34,396 nucleotides of DNA, from IMG/VR virus record IMGVR_UViG_3300044641_001066, positions 1 through 34,396 of that record, one strand, 5' to 3'. The DNA comes from a virus. A program made the translations under genes and the position numbers. This document shows, piece after piece, positions 22,422 to 30,119 of the stretch (its first letter is position 1; the number at the start of each line of letters is the position of its first letter). The notes under the pieces are model-generated. The model ran no database searches, had not been told where the DNA came from, and saw only the letters and a list, made by a program, of their open reading frames with translations.

Positions 22422-22628
22422 ATGAAAATAATGATCACTGCCGAAGGTAAGATTATCAACGCATCTGATGTGTTGGCTGATCACTTGATTAAGAAAGGCG
22501 GTAGAGAGTTAAAACTGCAAACAATTAAAACACCTAATATTTATGGCAATGAAACCAGAGGAGGCGATGGAATTAGTGAACTTCCTAAACCTAAGCGAAG
22601 CAGAAAGCCTCGAAGAAGCGAAGGATAA
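22422..22628 (+). CDS. Small head-region protein with a basic tail, overlapping the scaffold gene
   Basis: This 68-aa protein begins MKIMITAEGKIINASDVLAD and ends with a Lys/Arg-rich 'SELPKPKRSRKPRRSEG'. Such short proteins with an extended basic tail are common before scaffold or capsid genes in Bacteroidota phages, where they may bind DNA or be connector subunits. It overlaps the scaffold reading frame by 86 bases in another frame, an unusually long overlap for this genome. It has its own promoter with almost no leader. Confidence 0.6.
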   Translation: MKIMITAEGKIINASDVLADHLIKKGGRELKLQTIKTPNIYGNETRGGDGISELPKPKRSRKPRRSEG

Positions 22629-23364
22629 ATTTCAAGACCAATGGGTTAACTCAAAGGAATTGAATGATAAGATCGGCAAGATCAACGGCACGATCCATCA
22701 GGTTGCTAAAAGAGCATTCGAGCCTTTCGGAGTTACACTAACCGAAGAAGATTTTAAGGATAAGAAAGCACAGGATGTGATCCGCTTGGCAGCAGATCGG
22801 GCAAGAGAGAACTATGAGAAGCAGCAAGAGGAATGGCAGCAACGGGCTTCTAAGGAAGGATCTGATGAGTTGGTGAAGGAATGGGAGAAGAAACACAAGC
22901 TACTTGAAAAGAAGTTGACCGATGTAGACAATGCCAGACAAGAGGCAATGGCGCAGTTTGAGCAATTCAAGTTAAAGACGGCAGATGATAACAAGCAGAG
23001 CAAGATCAATATGACTTTTGAGCGTGAGTTATCTGCCATCAAACTTGATCCTACTGTCAATGAATTTACGATCAAAGGATTCAAGGCAAGCATTGGAGAG
23101 AAGTATGCCATCGACTTAGAGGACGATGGTAGCTTCATCGTTAAAGACAAGGCAAGTGGTGAGCGATTGAAAAGCAAGGACAAGGCAGGATCATTCCTTA
23201 ACTTATCTGATGTTTTAATTCAGGAGGCATCAGCAGCAGGCATTGTGATGAAGAACCCAACGGCAGGGCAGCGAATGACAAAGCAAGGCGCATTCGTGCC
23301 AAGTCTTGAGAGTTCTGACAACAAGAAGATGAAAGGTATCAATCCAAGATTCTTTACAAAATAA
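22543..23364 (+). CDS. Capsid scaffolding protein
   Basis: This 273-aa protein is highly charged and helical. It has a long coiled-coil stretch in the middle (about residues 80-150, with Lys/Glu/Gln heptads such as EKKHKLLEKKLTDVDNARQ) and a short C-terminal segment 'KMKGINPRFFTK'. It precedes the major capsid gene, the standard place for scaffold. ATG at 22543 or 22549 is possible. It probably guides prohead assembly and is removed or released before packaging. Confidence 0.8.
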   Translation: MAMKPEEAMELVNFLNLSEAESLEEAKDKFQDQWVNSKELNDKIGKINGTIHQVAKRAFEPFGVTLTEEDFKDKKAQDVIRLAADRARENYEKQQEEWQQRASKEGSDELVKEWEKKHKLLEKKLTDVDNARQEAMAQFEQFKLKTADDNKQSKINMTFERELSAIKLDPTVNEFTIKGFKASIGEKYAIDLEDDGSFIVKDKASGERLKSKDKAGSFLNLSDVLIQEASAAGIVMKNPTAGQRMTKQGAFVPSLESSDNKKMKGINPRFFTK

Positions 23365-23366
23365 CT

Positions 23367-23639
23367 ATGCCACTATACGAAGGTTTCAATGTTACTGCTT
23401 CAGACCGAGAGGGCAAGAAGTATAAGGCTGTTGCCGAAGATGGCACAGAGATTCACTTCGGGGCTTCAGGTTATCGCATCAATCCTGGCACTGATGCTGG
23501 CAATAATTACTGTGCAAGAAGCAGTGGCATTCCTTCGCCTCGTGGATCTGCTAATTGGTGGGCGAGGCAGCTATGGAGTTGCGAAGGCAAACGGTCAGTA
23601 AGCGACAAGCCATTTTTTGGCAAGATAGATTTACCATAA
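23367..23639 (+). CDS. Small head-region protein (DUF5872/DUF5754-like in style)
   Basis: This 90-aa protein contains KYKAVAEDGTEIHFGASGYR followed by a motif rich in Gly/Asn/Cys and ends in NWWARQLWSCEGKRSV. The order 'VHFGAxGY ... ARxxGI ... NxWARxLWS' matches, from memory, small phage or plant-virus-like proteins of the DUF5754/DUF5872 group. The role is unknown; its location between scaffold and capsid suggests a capsid accessory. A terminator follows it. Confidence 0.62.
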   Translation: MPLYEGFNVTASDREGKKYKAVAEDGTEIHFGASGYRINPGTDAGNNYCARSSGIPSPRGSANWWARQLWSCEGKRSVSDKPFFGKIDLP

Positions 23640-23660
23640 TACAATCAACCAACAACTGAG

Positions 23661-23694
23661 AGCCTGCACTAATTGTGTGGGCTTTTTTGTTTTG
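23661..23694 (+). terminator. Intrinsic terminator after the scaffold operon
   Basis: AGCCTGCAC (23661-23669) pairs with GTGTGGGCT (23675-23683), nine pairs including two G-U, around TAATT, followed by TTTTTTGTTTT. It separates the scaffold operon from the capsid transcript. Confidence 0.85.
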
Positions 23695-23714
23695 TAAAAG
23701 ATTCACTATCTTTG
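23686..23714 (+). promoter_or_regulatory. Promoter TTTG-N17-TATCTTTG for the major capsid gene
   Basis: TTTG at 23686-23689, within the T-rich end of the terminator, and TATCTTTG at 23707-23714 are 17 bases apart. This is the same spacing as the major tail promoter. The resulting leader is about 90 bases and highly structured. Confidence 0.8.
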
Positions 23715-23725
23715 CGGTACTATGA

Positions 23726-23810
23726 TGATGTAGTGTAGCCACAACTTAACGGGGCAAAGTAGGCGCAGCCATCAGCCTGACAATCGGTGGTAATTCTACA
23801 AACTACATCA
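23726..23810 (+). promoter_or_regulatory. Long closed stem in the capsid mRNA leader
   Basis: TGATGTAGT (23726-23734) pairs perfectly with ACTACATCA (23802-23810), leaving only two bases before the ATG at 23813. Inside it GTAG (23735-23738 region) can pair with CTAC (23795-23799 region), CCAC with GTGG (23787-23790 region), and AGGC (23761-23764) with GCCT (23775-23778). The start codon therefore sits at the foot of a closed domain. It may protect the mRNA or position the ribosome. Confidence 0.68.
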
Positions 23811-23812
23811 CT

Positions 23813-24859
23813 ATGTCAATTTCACGTATTCTTTCGGAATGCCCTAATGTTCAGATGTCATTATCTGAACTATTTATCGAGGTAGGTCAGCGTGAGCAAC
23901 TTCCTTTCTTGGAGTTCTTGCTTTCACCTGAAAACTCAAAACTAATCCGCACAGAGGTTTCTTCTGGAAACGGTAAATTAAAAACAGTTCAAGCACGTTG
24001 GATTCAGCGTTTGCCTGAAACAGAAGTAGAGGAGGGTGCTGACATCCTTACTTGTACCTCAACAAATGTGTACGGTGATTCAACAACTACTTACACAGTA
24101 GATACTGATGATACCTACACAGCATCTCAACTTATCAATGCTGCTGACATTGCTCGCCATTGCCAAGAGAACAGCCGTTACGTTCTTGAATCAATTATGC
24201 GATTGATGGATGTTATTGATCGCAAGGTGGCTTCTGCTGCTGCGGTTCAAGCAGTTGCTAACATTGGTAATTGGGGAACTGAAGTAGAAGGCTTCTACAC
24301 TGTATCAGGTGATTGCTTACGCATTGCTACTCGTCAGACTGGCGGTCAAGCATTGAATGAGTTTGCACTTGCTGACATCCTTCAAGCAACTCGTATGGCT
24401 AACTACCCTGCTGCGCCTGTGGTATTTGGTGGTGCTGAGATGCAGCGTTATGCTAATGCTGTGCAAGCAGGATGCTGCACGCAGTTCGGCATTGACTTGT
24501 TGGCTATTAGCCAGCAGAATGGATTTGGCTTTGCTTACGATGCTCGTTTAGCAACTGCATTAGGTTCTCAGTTAAAGAACTTGGCTACAACTGCTGGAGC
24601 GATCCAATGGTTGTCGTTTAATCTTGCTGAGTGGAATGCAGGTATTACTCCTGCTGCTGGTGCTAACTACACCAAGACTCAGGTATTCACTCCTGCTGGT
24701 GTGCCAGTTGACTTGACGATGAAGGATGACTGCGGTAACTTGTCTATTGTAATGACTACAACAGGCAAGATCGTAACGCTTCCAACTGACATCTACGAAG
24801 CATCTGATAAGTATGCTGGTGTGAACTATGTTAACTGTGTTCAGATTGTAAACCCGTAG
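23813..24859 (+). CDS. Major capsid protein (short form)
   Basis: This 348-aa protein lies behind a strong promoter and structured leader and before an intrinsic terminator, so it is expressed as its own transcript. It begins with a helical arm (SISRILSECPNVQMSLSELF), has a segment with 'ADIARHCQENSRYVLESIMR' like the long helix of capsid folds, and a beta-rich C-terminal half ending in 'CVQIVNP'. Size, expression signals and order after scaffold support the call. Two tandem in-frame stops (TAG TAG) end this form, but the gene carries a -1 frameshift signal at its 3' end that would add 27 residues. Confidence 0.85.
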   Translation: MSISRILSECPNVQMSLSELFIEVGQREQLPFLEFLLSPENSKLIRTEVSSGNGKLKTVQARWIQRLPETEVEEGADILTCTSTNVYGDSTTTYTVDTDDTYTASQLINAADIARHCQENSRYVLESIMRLMDVIDRKVASAAAVQAVANIGNWGTEVEGFYTVSGDCLRIATRQTGGQALNEFALADILQATRMANYPAAPVVFGGAEMQRYANAVQAGCCTQFGIDLLAISQQNGFGFAYDARLATALGSQLKNLATTAGAIQWLSFNLAEWNAGITPAAGANYTKTQVFTPAGVPVDLTMKDDCGNLSIVMTTTGKIVTLPTDIYEASDKYAGVNYVNCVQIVNP

Positions 24860-24907
24860 TAGGGTTGGCAGACTTGATCTCGCAAGATGATCTTGAACTG
24901 TTAACCC
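24850..24907 (+). promoter_or_regulatory. Programmed -1 frameshift signal at the capsid stop codon
   Basis: The heptamer A AAC CCG (24850-24856) follows X XXY YYZ in the capsid frame, immediately before TAG. A 5-base spacer (TAGTA) leads to a 10-bp stem: GGGTTGGCAG (24862-24871) with CTGTTAACCC (24898-24907), with two G-U pairs. An inner hairpin CAAGA/TCTTG (24883-24895) lies in its loop. These are the three parts of a classical -1 site. Confidence 0.72.
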
Positions 24908-24939
24908 AAGACGGAATTGATAATCTGATAACCGAATAA
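24856..24939 (+). CDS. 27-residue -1 frame extension of the capsid protein
   Basis: After a -1 shift on AAC CCG the frame continues from GTA at 24856 for 27 codons and stops with TAA at 24937-24939. The residues run VVGLADLISQDDLELLTQDG then IDNLITE, acidic and similar in style to the LxTQDGDxLITE tails seen on other phage structural proteins. The terminator begins two bases after this stop. There is no ATG for independent initiation; TTG at 24865 is the only weak alternative. Confidence 0.6.
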   Translation, partial: VVGLADLISQDDLELLTQDGIDNLITE

Positions 24940-24940
24940 G

Positions 24941-24967
24941 AGGGGGGCTTAGTGCCTCCCTTTTTTT
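24941..24967 (+). terminator. Intrinsic terminator after the capsid gene
   Basis: AGGGGGGC (24941-24948) pairs with GCCTCCCT (24954-24961), eight pairs with one G-U, around TTAGT, followed by a seven-T tract. It closes the capsid transcript. Confidence 0.92.
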
Positions 24968-24974
24968 ATCTTTG
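24967..24974 (+). promoter_or_regulatory. Promoter -7 element TATCTTTG fused to the terminator
   Basis: The first T of this exact TAnnTTTG match is the last T of the terminator tract. It ends 18 bases before ATG at 24993. The -33 region lies in the terminator stem and shows no TTTG. Confidence 0.62.
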
Positions 24975-24992
24975 TAAAAAATAAACAAGCAG

Positions 24993-26039
24993 ATGTGCAT
25001 TGAATCATTACTTGGATTAAGAGATTGCAATCAGGTTGAACCATCAACGGGGCTTTATATCGATGATCTCGGAATCAACACCACATTCTTAGGTCAGTTA
25101 ATCACTGACCAATATCTTCAAGGATCGGAACTGTTTGTGGATAAACGAGCATTCGCTTGGCGCAAACTATCATCAGATGTATTGTCGAGGCTTTCGCCAA
25201 TGATGAAGTCGGACACTGTCATTGAAGGCAAAAGAGTTGGGCAGTTGGTGAGTGATTATGCCAATGTGCAGGCAGCAGCAGGAGCAGGGCGATATACGGG
25301 TATTAGATTAAAGATCGATCCACAGTCATTGTCTTTCCTTAATTTCTACTTGGCAGATATTAACTTGGCGATTGCATCAAGCAATACCAATGTGCCGATC
25401 CTGATCTTCGATATGTCAACGCTGAAGTTGATTGAAACCTTTACCTATTCAACAGGATCGCTTGATCAATTTCTTGGTAAGACATTCAGCAGCGCAAGGC
25501 GAAAACTTGATATAGCCATCGTTTATGAATCGACAATGCAGTCAGCTAAGATGATTACTAAGAAAGGTCATTGCTTCGATTGTGGTGGCGGTTTAAGGGA
25601 GGCGCACATTTGCCCGTTTGTTGATGCTATCGGAGTGGATCTTACTACCGATGGCACTAATGTGCTTTCAAGTATTACAAGCAAGTACACAGCAGGAATG
25701 AGTGTTAACTATTCAGTTAACTGTGATCGACAAGGATGGCTCTGCTCAATCGGTGGGCTGATGGCTTTGCCTTTGGCTTATGCCACTGCTGTTGAGATTT
25801 ACAACTATGCACTAACTACTTCACCGAATCAGCGAGTTAATACAGTTGTATCGGTTAACAGAGGTCGAGGTGCTTCATCTTCTGCCGATGCCGTTGAGGG
25901 CATTGTGGCTGCGAGAGATATTGCAGCAAGCAGATATAATGATGAGTTAGGATCGATGCTGCAAAATATGCGGATGCCTGATGACAGCCATTGCTGGGAT
26001 TGCAAGCGGAATATGAAATATGTAACGGCACTACCGTAA
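24993..26039 (+). CDS. Structural protein following the capsid (head or connector)
   Basis: This 348-aa protein begins MCIESLLGLRDCNQVEPSTG followed by LYIDDLGINTTFLGQLI. The style (CxxxLxGLRDC, GLYIDDLPGI-like) is, from memory, typical of a structural gene in Bacteroidota phages next to the major capsid gene. The middle has 'MITKKGHCFDCGGGLREAHI', a possible zinc site (HCFDCGG), and a further CWDCKRN near the C-terminus. It has its own promoter. Its exact role in the virion is unknown. It ends TAATG into the next gene. Confidence 0.65.
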   Translation: MCIESLLGLRDCNQVEPSTGLYIDDLGINTTFLGQLITDQYLQGSELFVDKRAFAWRKLSSDVLSRLSPMMKSDTVIEGKRVGQLVSDYANVQAAAGAGRYTGIRLKIDPQSLSFLNFYLADINLAIASSNTNVPILIFDMSTLKLIETFTYSTGSLDQFLGKTFSSARRKLDIAIVYESTMQSAKMITKKGHCFDCGGGLREAHICPFVDAIGVDLTTDGTNVLSSITSKYTAGMSVNYSVNCDRQGWLCSIGGLMALPLAYATAVEIYNYALTTSPNQRVNTVVSVNRGRGASSSADAVEGIVAARDIAASRYNDELGSMLQNMRMPDDSHCWDCKRNMKYVTALP

Positions 26040-26641
26040 TGGCAGCAACTCCCGAACAAATAAAGCAAAGAACTGATGCTCTGTATGAGGATTTCATATC
26101 AGACTTTAAACCTTTGTATTTGGCTGTTATAGAATTGAAAAGATTAATGGGTAAGAGAATATTTGGTACAGGCACATCGGGTGGCAGTAATACCGCAGGA
26201 CAAAAGTTACCAACCTTTGGTTACAGCACAACACCGATCTATGTATCTTCTTCAACTATACAAGACGCTCCTTCTAAGTTTAAGTTCGGAAAGCCAAGAA
26301 CAGTAAACGGAAAAACCAAAAAAGGCAAGCCAATTAAGTCACTTTATTTTGAAGGTGGTTATGCTCAACTAAAATCTCAAACAAGCAGAAAGCTACCATT
26401 AGAATTAACAGGATTTCTTAAAGGTGGATTTTTTGAGCAAGAGGTAATCACTGAAGGACTAACTGCTGGTATAGGTTTGCCTGATTCAGAAAGCGATAAA
26501 GCCGAGGGGCTTCAATTTGGAAATAGAAATTTCAAGGGTTACGGTGCAATATTCCAGCCTACCAAAGAAGAACAAGATGAGATGCTTGAAGAACACGCTC
26601 AGTTATTGGTTCAGTCAATCGTTAACGCACTAAATAAATAA
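26039..26641 (+). CDS. Probable head-tail connector / tail completion protein
   Basis: From ATG at 26039 (TAATG overlap) the product is 200 aa; the frame is open back to 25991 inside the previous gene. It has a helical N-terminus (IKQRTDALYEDFISDFKPLY), a basic low-complexity middle and a beta-type segment 'SLYFEGGYAQLKSQTSRKLP' followed by ELTGFLKGGFF, which resembles the HK97 gp10-like connector family in its use of GYxxLK...SR and D/E-LTG. It ends with a helix. The context between capsid and fibre genes supports a completion protein. TAATG overlap joins it to the next gene. Confidence 0.6.
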   Translation: MAATPEQIKQRTDALYEDFISDFKPLYLAVIELKRLMGKRIFGTGTSGGSNTAGQKLPTFGYSTTPIYVSSSTIQDAPSKFKFGKPRTVNGKTKKGKPIKSLYFEGGYAQLKSQTSRKLPLELTGFLKGGFFEQEVITEGLTAGIGLPDSESDKAEGLQFGNRNFKGYGAIFQPTKEEQDEMLEEHAQLLVQSIVNALNK

Positions 26642-29118
26642 TGAATCTACTCTCCACAATTATCGAAAGACTTAACCAAAGAGTTGAGGCTGGCAATATC
26701 TTCGATCAGATCTACGGGCTTTGTGAATTGTCTGCTGATGGTAATGACAAAGCGTGGATTCACTACATCGGAAATGGGCAGGCTATTACTGTTACTAACT
26801 TCGATGCGAAGCAAGGAACAATCTTCTGGGCGAAGCGTGGCAAAATAAGCGTTTCTAAGAACGAATCATTAAAGTTGGCAGGGTGTAAGGCACTCTATGA
26901 AACCAAGTTCACTCTGAGTGCTTATGCGGTGGTTAGAAAGGATCATCTGCCTTGTGATTCTGCCGATGCTCAGGATTGGATTGCATCGAGAGTTCTGCGC
27001 TTGGTGTCAGGATCAGATCCACAATTCAAGACAGCCATCGGAGTTGTGGCTTATGAGGTTGTGCCGAATGGCTACATTAACGAGATAAAGAGCCTGACTG
27101 CCAATTATGAGTGGGCTTGCGTGAGCATTGATATTGATGTCAACGTGCTGACTTCATCAGAAGATGGCTGCTACGATACTTGTGCCACTGGCGATATTCC
27201 ACTGCCTGACTTCTTGCCTTGCACACCTTGCTTGACTGAGGTTGCTGTTGATGGTATCACTATCATCGGTAATGGTACGGCAGAAGATCCACTGATCGCC
27301 ATTGGTGGCGGTGGTGGCGGTGGTGCTTTGATTGCCTTGCCATTTACCACAGATCACTTGGCTGCTACGGGCAATGCTTATGCGATTGGTAACATCGTTT
27401 GGTATCTTGGCAATGTTTACAGATGTATCGCTGCCAATGATTCTATACTTCCAACAAATGCAACGTATTGGGTTAATCTTGGTGCAGGGTTTCCAACTGT
27501 GCAGCAGCCATCAGATTGGAACTCATCAAGTGGCAATAATCAGATCCTAAATAAGCCAACCATTCCAGCAGCACAAGTAAATTCAGATTGGAATGCTGTT
27601 AGTGGAGTTGCTGAGATTCTTAACAAGCCAACTATACCCGTTCTACCTTCTACTATTGTGGAATCAGTAACAGCAACAGCACCATTAACATCTTCGGGCG
27701 GTGCAAATCCTGATCTTGCAATACCGCAAGCAACGGCATTGGCTGATGGATATTTAGATAGTGGTGATTGGTCAACTTTTAACGGCAAGTTCGATGTGCC
27801 AACGGGAACAAATACAGACTATCTTGATGGAACGGGAACACCAACACCATTCCCGACAATTCCAACGGGTACTGTTACATCGGTTGATCTTACAATGCCT
27901 GCTGCATTTTCGGTTACTGGCAATCCAGTTACAACAAGCGGAACATTAGCAGTAGCAGCAGCAGGATTAAGCACCCAATACATCAGAGGCGATGGTCAAC
28001 TTGCTAACTTCCCAACATCGGGAGGTGGTGGATCAAGTCTTAACTACTACCTCAACGGCTCTGTAAGTCAAGGCACTTTGGACGGTGTGGCGTTTAAGCA
28101 AATGAGCAGCACTCCCGTAATTGGAGGAGGTACAAATTTTAGTAGAGGTACAGATGGTTATATTGAATCATTCATAACCGATGCAAGCGTGCCTAATCAA
28201 CTTCTGATCCCTGCTGGGAATTGGCTTTTTGAAATGTATTTTCAAGCAAACAACAGCGGTGGATCTCCGAGGTTTTATGTTGAACTTTGGAAGTTAAGTG
28301 CAGGCACTTTGAGTTTAATTTCTTCAAGTGTTACAAATCCTGAGTTTATTACTAATGGAAATCAGATTGATTTATACACTACTGCTCTTGCAGTTCCAAG
28401 CACAGTCTTGCTTGCAGCCGATAGGCTTGCAATAAGAGTTTATGTGATTACAACGGGAAAGACAATTACTTTACATACTGAGAATAGCAATCTTTGTGAA
28501 GTCATTACAACTTTCTCAACTGGCATCAATGCCCTTAACGGCTTGACAGCGCAAGTGCAGAACTTAGCAGTTGGAACTTCGGGTACTGACTTCGCTATAA
28601 GTTCAGCAAGCAGCACTCACACATTTAACCTACCAACTGCATCGGCATCCAATAGAGGGGCTTTAAGTAGTGGCGATTGGTCAACCTTTAATGGTAAGTT
28701 TAATACGCCATCAGGCACGATTTCTCAGTATGTGCGAGGCGATGGATCATTGGCATCATTGCCTTTTGAGTTGGTTGTGGCTGCATCAGATGAATCAACA
28801 GCACTAACAACGGGAACGGCAAAGATAACCTTTAGGATGCCGAGAGCAGTAACGCTTACATCTGTTCGGGCATCGCTCACAACAGCGCAAGCATCAGGAA
28901 GTATCTTTACAGTTGATATAAACGAGGGCGGTACAAGTATTTTAAGCACCAAGCTAACAATCGACAACACTGAAAAGACAAGCACAACGGCAGCAACTCC
29001 GCCAGTGATAAGCGATAGTGCTTTAGCTGATGATGCTGAGATGACAATCGACATTGATCAGATCGGGGATGGTACTGCTAAAGGATTGAAGGTTGTTTTA
29101 ATAGGCACTTACGTATGA
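26641..29118 (+). CDS. Large neck/fibre fusion protein
   Basis: This 825-aa protein is modular. Residues about 1-180 form a compact domain (LSTIIERLNQRVEAGNIFDQ, 'AVVRKDHLPCDSADAQDW', TANYEWACVSIDIDV) which in related phages is, from memory, a separate neck or tail protein. A Cys-rich joint (CYDTC, LPCTPC) and an eight-Gly/near-Gly linker follow. The rest is fibre-like: two copies of the SDWNxxSGxxxILNKPTIP repeat, two of SGDWSTFNGKF and two of QYxRGDGxLAxxP, then beta-rich C-terminal domains. It is probably a receptor-contacting fibre attached to the particle through its N-terminus. Confidence 0.75.
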   Translation: MNLLSTIIERLNQRVEAGNIFDQIYGLCELSADGNDKAWIHYIGNGQAITVTNFDAKQGTIFWAKRGKISVSKNESLKLAGCKALYETKFTLSAYAVVRKDHLPCDSADAQDWIASRVLRLVSGSDPQFKTAIGVVAYEVVPNGYINEIKSLTANYEWACVSIDIDVNVLTSSEDGCYDTCATGDIPLPDFLPCTPCLTEVAVDGITIIGNGTAEDPLIAIGGGGGGGALIALPFTTDHLAATGNAYAIGNIVWYLGNVYRCIAANDSILPTNATYWVNLGAGFPTVQQPSDWNSSSGNNQILNKPTIPAAQVNSDWNAVSGVAEILNKPTIPVLPSTIVESVTATAPLTSSGGANPDLAIPQATALADGYLDSGDWSTFNGKFDVPTGTNTDYLDGTGTPTPFPTIPTGTVTSVDLTMPAAFSVTGNPVTTSGTLAVAAAGLSTQYIRGDGQLANFPTSGGGGSSLNYYLNGSVSQGTLDGVAFKQMSSTPVIGGGTNFSRGTDGYIESFITDASVPNQLLIPAGNWLFEMYFQANNSGGSPRFYVELWKLSAGTLSLISSSVTNPEFITNGNQIDLYTTALAVPSTVLLAADRLAIRVYVITTGKTITLHTENSNLCEVITTFSTGINALNGLTAQVQNLAVGTSGTDFAISSASSTHTFNLPTASASNRGALSSGDWSTFNGKFNTPSGTISQYVRGDGSLASLPFELVVAASDESTALTTGTAKITFRMPRAVTLTSVRASLTTAQASGSIFTVDINEGGTSILSTKLTIDNTEKTSTTAATPPVISDSALADDAEMTIDIDQIGDGTAKGLKVVLIGTYV
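27506..27648 (+). repeat. Tandem protein repeat SDWNxxSGxxxILNKPTIP
   Basis: Two consecutive units of about 70 bases encode SDWNSSSGNNQILNKPTIP and SDWNAVSGVAEILNKPTIP. The DNA has diverged mainly at synonymous positions. This is a common fibre building block. Confidence 0.8.
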
Positions 29119-29906
29119 GTTTCTTAGTCAATCCTTATTGGTATGCACAAGCCTGCGCTGATACTGATGCTAATGCTTTCTTAGTTGCAGCAGGCATTAC
29201 CGATCCTATAATTACCTCAGCGATTTGCACATTGGTTACATCGATGAAAGCAGACGGCACTTGGGCAAAGATGAATGCTATCTATCCAATGGTAGGAGGT
29301 ACTGCTACAACACATAAGTTTAACCTTAAGAATCCTGCCGATACTAATGCAGCGTTTCGATTGTCATTTGTTGGAGGTTGGACACATTCGGCTAATGGTG
29401 CTTTACCAAATGGAACAAATGCTTATGCAGATACTTTTTTTAGACCATCAACTGATGCTATTCAAAACTCACACCATTTAAGCTATTATTCGAGAAGCAA
29501 TATAAACTTAAATCAAGTTGACATAGGAAGTCAAAGAACATTAACTCAAAACCTTATTCAAATAAGAGCATCAAACATTACCTATTACGTTATCAATCAA
29601 TCATCTCCATACGCTTTGGTTGCTGACTTAGATTCAAGAGGATTTTATGTTGCCAATAGAACGGCTGTCAATGTAGTAAATGGTTGGAAAAACGGTTTAA
29701 AGGTTGCAAATGCTACAACTGTTACCAATGGCAGACCAAACACCACTACATTTATTGGGGCGTATAATCTAAACGGAAGTCCAACACTTTATTCATCAAA
29801 GCAATGCGCCTTTTCAACTATTGGATCAGGTTTAACTGATGCAGAAGCATTAGCATTATACAATTCAATTCAGGCGTTTCAAACTACTTTAAATCGGCAA
29901 ATATGA
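29115..29906 (+). CDS. Tail fibre / receptor-binding protein (lectin-like)
   Basis: This 263-aa protein follows the fibre gene with an ATGA overlap. It starts with 'MSFLVNPYWY', has FLVAAGITDPIITSAICTLV, then 'KFNLKNPADTNAAFRLSFVG' and GWTHSANGALPNGTNAYADT. This order is widespread in Bacteroidota phage fibres and is followed by a beta-sandwich region resembling concanavalin A-like lectins. It ends 'LTDAEALALYNSIQAFQTTL', typical of the family. It probably contacts the host surface. The distal part is AT-richer than the genome core. Confidence 0.75.
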   Translation: MSFLVNPYWYAQACADTDANAFLVAAGITDPIITSAICTLVTSMKADGTWAKMNAIYPMVGGTATTHKFNLKNPADTNAAFRLSFVGGWTHSANGALPNGTNAYADTFFRPSTDAIQNSHHLSYYSRSNINLNQVDIGSQRTLTQNLIQIRASNITYYVINQSSPYALVADLDSRGFYVANRTAVNVVNGWKNGLKVANATTVTNGRPNTTTFIGAYNLNGSPTLYSSKQCAFSTIGSGLTDAEALALYNSIQAFQTTLNRQI

Positions 29907-30106
29907 TCGAAGTATATCAATTAACACCAGAGCAAGCAGATCAATTACGAGGCGTTGAGTACGTTGCTGATATGACATTCAACCCGATTGAAGATAATAA
30001 CGGTAATTGGATCATAAGCAGCGAGGAGGTTAACTCAACGACTATTGATTGGGTTAAGGAATTGCCCAAGATCGAATTTGTACCCAAAGAAAATTTACCT
30101 TTGTAA
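29903..30106 (+). CDS. Small fibre-associated protein (possible chaperone)
   Basis: This 67-aa acidic protein begins MIEVYQLTPEQADQLRGVEY and contains 'NPIEDNNGNWIISSEEV'. It overlaps the fibre stop (ATGA). Small proteins after fibre genes are often assembly chaperones or trimerisation factors, but the sequence does not prove this. The promoter for the next gene overlaps its 3' end. Confidence 0.6.
   Translation: MIEVYQLTPEQADQLRGVEYVADMTFNPIEDNNGNWIISSEEVNSTTIDWVKELPKIEFVPKENLPL
30077..30103 (+). promoter_or_regulatory. Promoter TTTG-N15-TACCTTTG
   Basis: TTTG at 30077-30080 and TACCTTTG at 30096-30103 (15-base gap) lie at the end of the previous gene. The box ends 16 bases before ATG at 30120. 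Confidence 0.6.
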
Positions 30107-30119
30107 AAACTAAAGCACT

